From assembly GCF_004379255.2 (NCBI RefSeq), contig NC_056046.1, positions 2,046,001 to 2,110,000 on the forward strand: a stretch of DNA of 64,000 nucleotides, in the 5' to 3' direction. The notes below the pieces were generated by a model. That model saw only the letters and a list, made by a program, of their open reading frames with translations. It did not search any database and had not been told where the DNA came from. Source of the stretch: Salvia splendens (taxonomy: Eukaryota > Streptophyta > Magnoliopsida > Lamiales > Lamiaceae). Position numbers and translations under genes: made by a program. Positions 1-10,629 of this stretch are shown in pieces; position 1 is the stretch's first letter, and each line of letters starts with the position of its first letter.

Positions 1-1148
1 ACAGTAGTTGTAGTGGTTGTGGTGGTGTCCCACTGAAACGACCCGCTTATCTCAAAAGAAACTTGAATCTTATCCTCGGCTACGAAGGGCACCCCTGTTT
101 TGATGGTGGCGGACACCCCAGCTTTCAGCGAAAACCCGCGGCTAAAAGTATAAGATTTCTGGTCTTGATATGTGATCTGCACACTCATGGTATCCACTTG
201 ATCCTTGGTGTTGGTGAGGGTAGTAGTGCCAGCCAAAAAAGGAGTCTCGCCATATATCCTCGCGTCCTCCATCCGATAAATCACGTTGTAGATCTTCCTG
301 TTCATCACCAGCTCCTGCACTTGCATTCTCGACGATGTCTGGATGTAGTCAGCCCGTGCAGCTAGACAGTCGCTCACATTTGCGTCTGAGTAACGTATGC
401 AAAAGTCGTTGTTGGCCGTGCTTCGAAGCGCTATGGTGTTGTCGTCGATTTTAATCGGCTGGAAGATAGTGGTAGAAACAAATTTCGGATCATCATTAAA
501 ATCGCCGTACACCCAACCGGAATCAGAAGCAGCCATAAACCAGAACTTGCCAAAATAATCCGAATGTAGCCGCACGTGTCCGTCGGGCATCAGTGTCACA
601 GTGTGGGCCGATAATTTATCGGTTTCATCGTTCGATCCGAACTGTACGCGCGCGCCATATCTTTCGATAGCTTTGAGGTACATCCCGTTGTCTCCTTTCA
701 GGGCTATATGCTTAGGCATCTTAACCAACGCATCCCAATCCGTCATCCCAAAACTCCCGTAGCCATAGTCTTTGCTGAGGCCCAGATTGTTGGGAGCGTA
801 GCTGGACTGCACGGACAAGCCGGACTGGACGTGGGTGAACTTCACATGACCCGATGTCACGCTCGGCTCAAAGAGTGTGCAAAACGGGTCTGTCGTGTCC
901 TCTACTGGCTGGTTTGATACCGCGACGAGGTTGTAATTGTCTTTGGATCTTTGCCAGTATTTGTTGTTGTAAGTAAATCGGAGGTGAACGTAGTTGTTGT
1001 TCACTGTTGCTTTCTCGACTGCGATCTTCACGAGAGGGTTGAACACGCTATCGCCTCCGTAACCAAGGTAACCGTTGTCCTGGCAGCATGCATATGGGTT
1101 TGAAGTACCACTTGGGACGAGGAGCACTATGGAGTGGGGGGTTGTCAT
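1..1148 (-). CDS. Amaranthin-like lectin with aerolysin-like domain, copy A (3' end outside window)
   Basis: The reading frame is open from an ATG at 1146-1148 to the window edge and matches the first ~382 of 449 residues of the complete copy at 11061-12410. The two copies align at a constant offset of 11262 bases with no net indel and only scattered substitutions (for example the second codon is Thr here, Ala in copy B). The visible part covers two agglutinin (amaranthin-type) domains and the start of the aerolysin/ETX-MTX2-like beta-rich domain. By family, such proteins bind carbohydrate and the C-terminal domain resembles pore-forming folds; function here is inferred. It may be intact, but the last ~67 residues cannot be seen. 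Confidence 0.85.
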   Translation of the reverse strand, partial: MTTPHSIVLLVPSGTSNPYACCQDNGYLGYGGDSVFNPLVKIAVEKATVNNNYVHLRFTYNNKYWQRSKDNYNLVAVSNQPVEDTTDPFCTLFEPSVTSGHVKFTHVQSGLSVQSSYAPNNLGLSKDYGYGSFGMTDWDALVKMPKHIALKGDNGMYLKAIERYGARVQFGSNDETDKLSAHTVTLMPDGHVRLHSDYFGKFWFMAASDSGWVYGDFNDDPKFVSTTIFQPIKIDDNTIALRSTANNDFCIRYSDANVSDCLAARADYIQTSSRMQVQELVMNRKIYNVIYRMEDARIYGETPFLAGTTTLTNTKDQVDTMSVQITYQDQKSYTFSRGFSLKAGVSATIKTGVPFVAEDKIQVSFEISGSFQWDTTTTTTTT

Positions 1149-1163
1149 GTTTCTCCAACTTCA

Positions 1164-1325
1164 CTACAATTTTAGTGAGATTAGCATCGATAATGTACAA
1201 TCAAATTAACTTCAATGAAACCATATATACAAACAATATGGACTATTTGAGAGTTGACTTACCAAAGTAGAAATGCCAAAGCTTAATTTGTGTGTGTTTG
1301 TAGAAATGTATGCAGTCCATTTATA
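1164..1325 (-). promoter_or_regulatory. Copy A lectin promoter/5' leader: TATA box and 5'-UTR intron
   Basis: On the minus strand a TATAAAT box lies at 1319-1325. A GTAAGT donor near 1262 and a TAG acceptor near 1164 bound a 99-bp intron in the 5' untranslated leader, ending 15 bases before the ATG. The same arrangement occurs in copy B (intron 12426-12524, TATA 12594-12600), although copy A lacks a few bases of the leader. Confidence 0.6.
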
Positions 1326-1364
1326 GATAAAAGTTTAGGATGTGACGTTTCTACTATTTAGCGG

Positions 1365-1538
1365 TTTGGTTTAAACCTGTGTTTTAAGACTTAATTTTTG
1401 GTTGGATGGTTTTCCATTAATGTTTGGTGTAAACCTGTGTTTTAAGACATAATATTTGGTTGGATGGTTTTCCATTAATGTTTGGTGTAAACCTGTGTTT
1501 TAAGACATAATATTTGGTTGGATGGTTTTCCCATCATT
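1365..1538. repeat. 58-bp tandem repeat, three units, upstream of lectin copy A
   Basis: A 58-bp unit containing AAACCTGTGTTTTAAGAC and TTGGTTGGATGGTTTTCC recurs with starts of the AAACCTG motif at 1373, 1431 and 1489. The corresponding region of copy B (about 12640-12750) has only two units, so unit number changed after the duplication. Confidence 0.85.
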
Positions 1539-1858
1539 AGAATTTAGATGCGTGCTCTCCTTGGATTACTTTCTCCCTAATTTTCATATAATATTTTCTA
1601 TCACAACCAATAAGTTTGTTAGTGACAGTGTAATTACTTACTTGTACTAATACTAGTGTGAATCCTCCCAGTACTATTCTGAAATATATGTAGATTAACT
1701 AGAAGAAAAAATCATACTCCCAGTCCCAGTACTACTATCAAATATCAATGTACAAAATTGCTTGTTTTGTTTATTTGTATTCCCTCACTAAATTCTTATA
1801 GCCAAAAAAAGAGATAAATAAACTACAATTTCAGAAAATGACAAAGAAGAACCAAAAA

Positions 1859-4800
1859 TCACACATACTTCTTGCTTGTAATGTAGTCACCAACAGTCAA
1901 GAACACATGTTCCCCCAACACCACACCACAGTCACCGGAGGCAGATCTTCGATGCAACCGACCCTCGTCTTGCCCTTCCCATGTTGGAGCTATGGCGATC
2001 CCTCATCAACAAGTAGGCCAGCAATCCCTGCACCCGCTTGGTGTTCCCATCGAACAATGCAGCGACACCGTCCAAGTTCAACACGAGCGCTGGCCTTGCT
2101 AGTGTGATCGCGAAGGACAGGTTCAATATCCCATGGTAGCTCTCTTCAGCATGGGGAGGAAGCAAAGAATGTGGCAGCAATGACGACCCGAGCGCCCCTC
2201 TGATGTAAGCATCCTGCGAATCAAGGATTTCCCGACAAGTTGTTTCGTCCTCGTCCAATGACCTGAAGAAAACCTCCACCAGGTCAGTGGGTTCTAGTGC
2301 ACCTTTCTTCCGCAGCTTCTGGACCCGGTTCACAATCTCACGAGCAACTCCGGCTTCATACAGAGACTCGTCACTGCGCAAGTCCAACACCACCAAGACA
2401 TCGCCATCTCCTTTAGCATCCACTTCCTCAGCCTTTGCATTAAACTCTCTAGTTATCTTGACATCACTGAGCTTTAAAACATGTGTGTTGATAGTGAACT
2501 CTCCTGTTTCTTCAAACTTCAAGATATCGTCTGTTGACATCGCCTTCACTGCCTTCGCAACCTCCCCCATCGATTTCCCAAGCCTTCTCCCCAGCACCCC
2601 AAAATCAGGCTCTGCACGCAGCGTGGCGTACTTGAGTGTGTCGTTACATGGCACCAAAGATTTCACGTTGAGCTCCTCGAGCACGTGTGAATGGAGCCAT
2701 GGATTTACATGCTGTGAGAAGGACATAGTAAAGAGTCGAAAGGGCAACTCTGCAATCTTCTTCCCCAGTCCGACCTTTCAGCCTCTTCCGATTAAATCGA
2801 ACATACGTATTTGTTAAGTCGTTAAGAAACTCCACGAGACGAGGAACCACAGTGTAGAGCCTATAACCATCCATTTCTTCACGTACGAAATGTACTAAGC
2901 TCCGTGTAGCCGAATTGATCCACTGGTCCAGCACAATCGAGGAGTTCTGAAGGACGGAATGATTGAGTGGTGCAAACGGCGCAAGCCCCTCGACTTCAAG
3001 GCGTTTAGCATTCCGCACAAGGAACCTATAAGCATTATACCATGGTAGGAACACATCTTTGACCACACCATACACCCCTTCCTTCTTAAAACGCAGCGGC
3101 TCAGCACGAACAACTGGAGAGTTTATCATGTAGAGCGCAACGCATCAGCTCCATACTCATCGATCACTTCAGATGGCGGAGGATAGTTTTTCAGCCTCTT
3201 ACTCATCTTCTTCCCATCCTCAGCCAGCACAAGCCCATTACAAATGAGGTTTTTGAAAGCAGGCTTTCCGAAAAGTGCAGTCGAGAGAACCATGAGAGTG
3301 TAGAAACCATCCACGAGTTTGATCTAGACCCTCGGCCACAAAATCTCCAGGAAAATTGTTCTCAAACAGTTCCACATTCTCAAATGGATAGTGCATATGA
3401 GCGTAAGGCATGGATCCGCTCTCAAACCAACAATCGAATACATCCTCCACTCGTTTAAGAACACCACCACCCCGCTCCGAAGGGATAGTAATATGATCAA
3501 TCTTATGACGATGCAAGTCAGTGACCTTCTCACCAGAAAGTTTTTCCAGTTTCTCAATGGAATCCACCACAACAATCTCGTCACCGGCTTCATTGCTCCA
3601 CACAGGAAGAGGAGTGCCCCAAAACCTACTCCGGCTGACTGCCCAGTCCCTAGCGTTCTCAAGCCAGTTGTGGAAACGTTTCTCCTTCACAAACTTTGGC
3701 ACCCATTCAGTCTTTTCGGTATTCTCCAGCAAACAGCTGCTTAATCTTTTCCACGGCCAAGAACCAGCTTGGCACGGCTCTGTAGATGTGAGGAGAGTCT
3801 GATTTAGGGTTTAGGGTTTAGCTATGTGTATACCTTCCACTTTTCACTAGTCTCCCCTTCTCTTTTACAGCCTGAATGATGTCTTTATCCGTGTCTTTAT
3901 CTTCCTCCTTCACTTTCTTCACTTTCTGGCCACGAAACTCAACAATTCTTTCTGTGAAACATCCATCATCATCTACAGCCACAACCAGTTCTTTCCCCTT
4001 CTCCTTGCTGAATATGCCATTGTCAAGACAGACAAGGTAATCATCTTCCCCAAACGCAGGAGCGCAGTGAACAATACCAGTACCGCTCACATAACTATCT
4101 GCCATGACTTTAAACGCAAAACCAGAGTGGTCCTTGAAGTAATCGAACAAAGGGACGCACTTCTTCCCCACGAGAGAAGCACCACTAAACTTATCCAAGA
4201 TTTCATACGTATCGACATTCTTAGTTGCCACACTCTTCTTAGCCTTTTCGATAGGAAGTTCTGATAATCTAGATTCAGCAACCACAAAGACTTTCCCGAA
4301 AGATTACTAGGCAGCGTCCACGGCGTCGTTGTCCACACAACGAAGGAAGCACCATCAGCATCATCAACCACAGGAAAAGCCACCATTATTTCTGGATCAG
4401 AAACCTCCTTATAGTTTAAATTAGCTTCAAAATTAGATAAAGGAGTTTTACAACCAATACTATATGGTGTGACCTGCATAAAACAACATTTATCCAAAAT
4501 CAGCAACAATTACACATCAATTTTGAATTTGAATACCAATAGAAACAGAGAAGTACCTTGAATCCTTTGTAAACAAGTCCTTTCTGATACAACTGCGCAA
4601 ATCCCCACCACACACTCTACATGTATTTCAAATCCATGGTCATTCTTAAAATCGATCCACCTTCCCATTCTCACCACAGTCTTCTCCCATTCGGCGACGT
4701 ATCTCTGCAAAATGCCGCGGTACTCTTCATTGTAATTCGCGATTCCCTTCTCAATCACATCTTTTTTGCTCTTAATCCCCAATTTCTGATCGATTTCATG

Positions 4801-5082
4801 CTCGACGGGCAGCCCGTGGCAATCCCAGCCGAATCTTCGGGTGACGTGATGCCCCGTCATCGACTGATAGCGCGTGACGATGTCCTTGATCGTTCCGGCG
4901 AGAATGTGGCCGTAGCGGGGGAGGCCGGTGGCGAAAGGCGGGCCGTCGTAGAAGATGTATTCCTTGCAATTTTTGGTGCGGTCAAGCTGGGTTTAAAAGG
5001 CGCTGATTTCTTCCCACCATGAGAGGATCTTCTCTTCCTGAGAGGGGAATGAGAAGTCCTTTCCCTCGCAGACATCCTCCAT
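1859..5082 (-). pseudogene. Cytosolic isoleucyl-tRNA synthetase pseudogene
   Basis: In order on the minus strand this carries pieces of a class Ia isoleucine-tRNA ligase: an N-terminus starting MEDVCEGKDFSFP (ATG 5080-5082), a HIGH-region, the [11 protein letters not shown] editing-domain segment, a KKMSKR signature near 3191-3215, the anticodon-binding region and a C-terminal tail ending at a TGA at 1859-1861. It cannot encode enzyme. Codon 30 is TAA (4993-4995). The first His of the HIGH-equivalent HYGH is Arg (4915-4917). About 8 bases are missing near 4640, followed by an in-frame TAG. A block is deleted near 4290. Single-base shifts occur near 3740, 3315 and 3139. A large internal deletion joins distant parts near 2684, and a 13-bp loss lies near 1990. 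One intron is still recognisable (4474-4556). Its 3' part recurs at 13085-14014. A functional IleRS gene must exist elsewhere. Confidence 0.93.
3803..3821. repeat. Interstitial telomere-type repeat (TTTAGGG, 2.7 units) inside IleRS pseudogene
   Basis: TTTAGGGTTTAGGGTTTAG stands where the family has a short conserved segment (Tyr-Pro-Phe-Cys-Trp-Arg) between the THS and SDxPxIYRAVPSW motifs. The replacement appears to be 18 bases for 18 bases and puts a TAA in frame. TTTAGGG is the standard plant telomere unit. Confidence 0.8.
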
Positions 5083-6260
5083 TGATACTCGATCGCCGTC
5101 TAGGGCTTTGGATTGGGGATTTAGTCACTCATAAAAATCAGTATTTTAAAAAAAATGAAATTACAAATAAACTCACAAATATAAATTCTTATACTTAAAA
5201 AAAAGAAAAAGGAAATAGGCTCGAACTCGGCTCTTTGTACAATAATTTCTAAGGTCCTTGCCACTGGGACAAAGAGTCTATACTCATGAAAATCAGTATT
5301 TTGTACGGTCATAAACTGCAGCAAACGCAAAACTACTTAATTTGTGTATTTTCTATAATTAAAAATCACGAAATACGAAAGCGAATCAATCGCAGAGAAT
5401 ATTGAGGTATATTTTATAAACTACTGCAATAATTTTATATAATTAATTCCTATATCTCTGGAATGCATAACAATAAAAACTTTGGATGTTTTAAAAGAAC
5501 GAAAAGTGGGAGGGAGTCTAAACAAAATCAAATAAAATAAATAAACTGTTGGGTGTAAATGAATTAATGAGGAAAAAATTTAAATCAATCAAATTCAAAG
5601 GCATTTCTTTTAATTATTTCAAAATTTCAAGTAATGAATTATAATCATGGAAATTGTGGTTATAAAGGTTGAAATAAAAGAACAATATTTTTTTATCGTA
5701 TGAAAGATGCAATGAACGATTTCTTATAATTATTTCATCAAATTCCAAAGCCAAAAATAATATTATTGGGAAATTACACATGCATGTAAAATATTTGGAA
5801 ACATTATTTTATATAAATATTTTATCCAAATACTTGAAATTCATCAAATATTTAAACAAAAATATTTCATCCAATGGACGCAACCGAAGTTGCCTATCCG
5901 ATTCCAAAAGGCCCGGCCCATTAACATATTTTTCGGAAAGGTCCTCACCAATAAATGATCTTGAGCGCAGTGGGAAAACTTTTAAAGAAAGGAAAAGGCC
6001 CACAAAAAAAGCCCAACAAGTAAAAAAATTAAAATAGAGCTAAATAGATTGTGTTTCCTATTCATAAGGTTATGATGATTAGTTTCTTAATTATTCAACT
6101 TTAATCTCGTATGTTATGAGATTGTGTTTGTATTGGCTGATTAACTAGATTGTTCATAGTAGTGATCAAATCTATAATGTAAAGAGCGAAAATATATAAG
6201 AAGAGAGTGCACAATTCAATCACAATAAAACAGTAAATCAAGCTCCCTATTCTTACACAC
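5083..6260. other. AT-rich stretch without a supported gene
   Basis: This lies upstream of the IleRS pseudogene start. Short open frames on both strands have no recognisable motifs, and no element ends with target duplications were found. Confidence 0.6.
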
Positions 6261-6430
6261 GTGCTCCTAAGTCTCGGCTTCAATCATCTGGCTCAGCTTC
6301 TCGTTCTCTTCCTTTAGCCTGTCAATGTCATCCTCTCTGATGAGCTCAGGCAACCACCCTGCTTGCTCTTGCTTTCGTCACCAGATCCCCGCACTAAATG
6401 TTAATGATCAACATTATGTAATCGGACTTG
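6261..6430 (-). repeat. Dispersed fragment encoding a short charged coiled-coil-like tail
   Basis: Read on the minus strand, one frame gives a 30-odd-residue charged helix-like segment (core IREDDIDRLKEENEKLSQMI) ending in TAG. The stretch, including the upstream motif TTGATCATTAACATTTA and the block ATCTGG..TGACGAAAGC, is clearly related to plus-strand 59490-59655. Whether it is the 3' exon of the adjacent agglutinin pseudogene or an independent repeat cannot be decided here. Confidence 0.45.
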
Positions 6431-7007
6431 AATCCAGGTGTTGCTCTGCAGCCAGAACCTCTCGTAGTAATCGGACTTTATCACGACGTGGCCGTCCTCC
6501 ATCGGAAAAACCTCGTACCCGGAAGCCACTTCGTCCCGGTCGGAGGAATTGAAGCGGAAGTATCTTGTTAAGAACCTAAATTCCTAACTAACCGATAAAA
6601 CGGAAAATAACCTGATAAAGAGAATCCGGCACCCGTGAGGGTCGGCGGGGATAAGGATCTGGGCGGCTGTGCGCGGGTTCCAACCCGTCGGGCAAGGGCT
6701 ACAGATCAGATATACGTTTCCGGCTGTGCACGGAGAGATTCCGTCGAGCAGCAGGTAGCGTAAGGAATTAGGGATTCAAAGAATCACACATGGACTTGGC
6801 CAAAATAATATATTCATTGAATGATTAAAATGATAACAAGCTCTCCTATTTAAATAAGAAAACAAAGATATGGTGGAAAAAAAAGATAACTAAATAATTG
6901 GGATTTCCTAAGATATGAGATTCGTAACATATCTATAGTCTATGGGGAGGCCGGTGAGGAAGGTGAGTGTGTAGAGCTTTGAGGAAGCAACCATTGTAGA
7001 CCGCCAT
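6428..7007 (-). pseudogene. Agglutinin-domain (amaranthin-type) lectin pseudogene, split by a solo LTR
   Basis: The minus strand encodes an agglutinin-domain fragment with the family motif GYEVFPMEDGHVVIKSDYY followed by FWLQ, comparable to the DGHVRLHSDYFGKFW region of the complete lectin. If the 364-bp solo LTR (6566-6929) and one copy of its 5-bp target duplication are ignored, the exon reads through in frame across the insertion point, so the LTR landed in a coding exon. The leader resembles the functional lectins: a CGGAGAAACATGG start context at 7007 and a possible 5'-UTR intron donor CAG|GTAATC. The first ATG (7005-7007) and the frame continuing into the domain (ATG 6992-6994) differ by one base, so a second lesion near the start is likely. 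Only part of one domain survives. Confidence 0.8.
6566..6929. mobile_element. Solo LTR (364 bp) with 5-bp target duplication TATCT
   Basis: The element begins TGTTAAGAAC and ends ATTCGTAACA (short inverted ends TGTTA/TAACA). TATCT is directly repeated at 6561-6565 and 6930-6934. It has no coding capacity. This is the footprint left by recombination between the two LTRs of a retrotransposon. It interrupts the agglutinin pseudogene exon. Confidence 0.88.
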
Positions 7008-7041
7008 GTTTCTCCGACCTTTTTTGCCCCAAACATAACAA

Positions 7042-7802
7042 TGGAATAATTACATAACATAACTATAAGACTTGAAAATAAAGGATGAGGAGAGAAGATT
7101 ACCTGAAGGATTGTAGTAAGTATTAGTATCTTTCTTCGACTCTAGCTCGATGAGTTTTCTTCAAAAAAATTACCTCTATTTATAGATAAAGTTTATGGCA
7201 CTGCAACCAAATGATTTCGTTCCCATGCATTGTGTTTTTACTATAAGGTAGTAAAATTGGTAAGGTAAGAGAGTGATGGAAAGAAAAAGTAATTATAGTA
7301 TTATTAGTAGCGAATAATAATGGAATAATTACATAACATAACTATAAGACTTGAAAATAAAGGATGAGGAGAGAAGATTACCTGAAGGATTGTAGTAAGT
7401 ATTAGTATCTTTCTTCGACTCTAGCTCGATGAGTTTTCTTCAAAAAAATTACCTCTATTTATAGATAAAGTTTATGGCACTGCAACCAAATGATTTCGTT
7501 CCCATGCATTGTGTTTTTACTATAAGGTAGTAAAATTGGTAAGGTAAGAGAGTGATGGAAAGAAAAAGTAATTATAGTATTATTAGTAGCGAATAATAAT
7601 GGAATAATTACATAACATAACTATAAGACTTGAAAATAAAGGATGAGGAGAGAAGATTACCTGAAGGATTGTAGTAAGTATTAGTATCTTTCTTCGACTC
7701 TAGCTCGATGAGTTTTCTTCAAAAGAATCACCTCTATTATAGATAAAGTTTATGGCACTGCAACCAAATGAATTCGTTCCCATGCATTGTGTTTTTACTA
7801 TA
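7042..7802. repeat. 279-bp tandem repeat array, about 2.7 units, with TATA boxes
   Basis: Units begin with TGGAATAATTACATAACATAAC at 7042, 7321 and 7600, exactly 279 bp apart; units 1 and 2 are nearly identical and unit 3 diverges and stops near 7802. Each unit holds a minus-strand TATA-like sequence (TATAAATA at 7177-7184 and 7456-7463; altered in unit 3) and a CAG|GTAATC donor-like site. The array lies directly upstream of the minus-strand agglutinin pseudogene, so it appears to be a multiplied promoter/leader. Confidence 0.9.
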
Positions 7803-8109
7803 AAATCACGTGGTTTTTTATTCCAAAGAATATTTAATTATTTTCTATGAATTATTGGGAGCCCCTTGTCAATCCACCTCACGACGCCTAATCAACCTTA
7901 AAAAGACAAATGAAAAGAATAAGTTCCCACTAATTTAAAGGATGATATTTTATGGAGTCACGAGATCCAAGTTTATTACTCCACATTACTACTACTTTTA
8001 ATTACAAAACAGGTTTTCATTTTTCTATTATCTTGTAAAGCATCATCATTTTTTAATAGATTTACTTTTTTATACATTTTTATTTTTAACGTATTTATGA
8101 TATCAAATG

Positions 8110-8512
8110 CCTTTAATTTTTTCATGTAAAGTGTTTTTAATATTATTCTAATGTTATTTTGTTTTTATCATTTCTAATTTATTTTGTTAAGCATTTTAAT
8201 TCTTTTTATCTTTTGTATTTCTAATGTATATATTAAACAACTGAAACGTTCTTTAAATAAGTCAAAAGATGATTTCTCATTATGCAATATTATAAATTTA
8301 TGAATTTCTAGCCTTTAATTTTTTCATGTAAAGTGTTTTTAATACTTATTCTAATGTTATTTTGTTTTTATCATTTCTAATTTATTTTGTTAAGCATTTT
8401 AATTCTTTTTATCTTTTGTATTTCTAATGTATATATTAAACAACTGAAACGTTGTTTAAATAAGTCAAAAGATGATTTCTCATTATGCAATATTATAAAT
8501 TTATGAATTTCT
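8110..8512. repeat. 202-bp tandem duplication
   Basis: The segment starting CCTTTAATTTTTTCATGTAAAG at 8110 repeats at 8312 and continues to about 8512, with only two or three differences, so the duplication is recent. It has no coding features. Confidence 0.88.
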
Positions 8513-8689
8513 ATTTTCGACTATGGAAATTATTCAAATAAAAACACTGGAACGTAATTCGTTTTCATATACAATAAGGTTTTTTAACAAAATAATAAAA
8601 GATTTATTAAATTTTATAATTTCATATTAATATAATTATTTATCCCACCCTGAAAAGCTTCCCCCCACTTATTACAGCCAAATAAATTC

Positions 8690-8925
8690 GTTTCGTCCAT
8701 GCATTGTGTTTGTTCTAAAGTTTACGTGGTTTTTTCTCTTAAAGAATGTTTAATTATTTTCAGTGAACTTACTACAGCCAAATAAATTCGTTTCCATGCA
8801 TTGTGATTGTTCTAAAGTTTACGTGAATATTTAATTATTTTCATTGAATTATTAGAAGCATCTATTCAATCAACCTCACGACACCTAAGCAACCTTAAAA
8901 AGATAAGTTCCCACTACCAAAGTAT
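8690..8925. repeat. Diverged partial copies of the array flank (7740-7930)
   Basis: Blocks such as CCAAATAAATTCGTTTC, CCATGCATTGTG and CCTCACGACACCTAAGCAACC repeat the unique end of the 279-bp array (7740-7930). The first part occurs twice (about 8695 and 8772). These are older partial duplications of the same lectin-promoter-like region. Confidence 0.7.
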
Positions 8926-9086
8926 GAAAACATGGAATCTTCTGAGGATATGTGCATTTAAAATAATATAAAAATTAATATTTCTTTTATTCTATAAAAA
9001 TAAAAATATTTTTAATTTTGAAATGTCCTACAAAAATATCCCCTTCTATTTTTAGTAACTTCTTTCTCTCTAATAAAGCGGGCCTC

Positions 9087-9153
9087 ATTATTATTCGCTA
9101 CTAATAATACTATAATTACTTTTTCTTTCCATCACTCTCTTACCTTACCAATT
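9087..9153. repeat. 67-bp exact inverted copy of part of the 279-bp array
   Basis: Bases 9087-9153 are the reverse complement of 7255-7321 without mismatch. The flanking sequence, with GGGCCTCATT and an end resembling TTTGTGGGACGAATGAAGTAGTA, looks like a Stowaway-type MITE, so the array probably contains a MITE fragment. Confidence 0.8.
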
Positions 9154-9872
9154 GTACATTAATTCCGGTGTCATCCTAAATGTCCATATTTTTGTGGGAC
9201 GAATGAAGTAGTATATAAGGTAGTGATAAAATGCAAACTCTAAATAACCGTTAGAAAAATGTCAACAGATGACAACAGATGCGCAATGTTTGTAGAATTG
9301 TCATAACTTTTTCTACAGAACACCGATTGAGACATTGAAGATACCCAAGGGAAACCCTTTCAAAGATTAAGAGAATGATTTGCATTAAGGAATGATTAGA
9401 CTTCAAAATTTCAGCAAAATTGGCTCGAACTAAGGTTGTTGCACATCCTGTAGGGTCCAGACTTCAATTTTGCTATTTTATGCCTTTTTCTAAGTCTTTC
9501 CTTGTAATATAGAAATATATGTAATTATGAATATAATATATATAATTGACATTCAAAACGAGGCAAATACATTTATTAAAAATATGCAAACCGTGTTTAC
9601 TAGCTAGTCATTTTTTATTGAGCTAAGAACCGAACATTGAATTTTCTCTTTGTTTTATATTCATGTAGGTGGGTGTCAGGTCAATGTTTTGATTGTGCCA
9701 TGGGACTAAGACTAACTATAGTTACTTAGAAAAGCAGTAGTGCAATTTTAAACGAGAAAAGAAAAGAGTAAAACTAGATAATACTAATTTAAGCGCATTA
9801 CTATGAATATGATAATAAAGTTAATTTCGCCAAAGTCTAAAGTGAGGAATCAATAGTCTAGAAAATAAATAT

Positions 9873-10099
9873 TCCCTCCATTCCGTAAAAATAAGCTAAT
9901 TAGAGATGATACTGTACAAATTAGTAAAGTAATGGAGAATAAAAAAATACTCCAGTTAACATAATATAATGGATAATAGAACTTATAAATAATAAAGTAA
10001 AAGAGAAAAAGAATTTATTGTAATAAATGGATATAGATGATTTTGTAGGGAACGTAAAAAAAAAAGAAATTGTCTATTTATATAAAATGGAGGGAGTAA
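9873..10099. mobile_element. Stowaway-like MITE
   Basis: The ends are inverted: TCCCTCCATTCCGTAAAAATAAG at the left and the reverse complement of CTCCCTCCATTTTATATAAATAGAC at the right, flanked by TA. It is about 230 bp, AT-rich and non-coding. A 120-codon open frame starting inside it is not a gene. Confidence 0.7.
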
Positions 10100-10629
10100 T
10101 AAATTATAAGCCCAGCTTGCCCAAGATTATTTTTGTGATGCCATGTGTGTGGTTTGCACACAAGAAATATATTTCCTATGTTTATAAAATAATAAGCATT
10201 GTGAAGCCCAGCTTCATGTTTTATGTTATCCATTTTGTGGCTTGCCATAATCTCCTATCTCTGTATTCATGTGTGATGTTGTCTTGTTTAGATCTTGCTA
10301 TCATGTTGTCGTGTCGAGGATTGTCTGTGTTGAACTTAGATTATGGTTTGGGAAGTTTATTTGACTGTAACGAAACGAAGCCAACTTAGTCGAATTCATG
10401 TCTGATTTATCTTGTATAGTTCGTGCAATCGTGCTTGCACAAAAAGGCCAACTTAATTAGTTCACAATTTATGCACAATATACGCCGTCTAATGTGTTTT
10501 TTCAGTTGAAATCTGTCACTGTATTATTATTGCCTCAGTCCTTGCATCAGACTGGGTAAGTATTTAAGCCATGTTAGATTGTTGAGATTTTGACCTTGAA
10601 ATTTAACCTTTTAGGCCGTTACTTGAAAA

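Noticed and set aside
2287..2817. 176-codon plus-strand open frame over the IleRS pseudogene
   Set aside because: Antisense shadow of the IleRS coding sequence, which is recognisable on the minus strand.
1859..5082. Functional isoleucyl-tRNA synthetase with extra introns
   Set aside because: Lesions lie within conserved coding segments (nonsense codon 30, frameshift in TRGWFYTLM, 1-bp loss in ADALRLY), and cannot be explained by GT-AG introns.
10027..10389. 120-codon plus-strand open frame
   Set aside because: It begins inside a Stowaway-like MITE and has no recognisable domain or gene signals.
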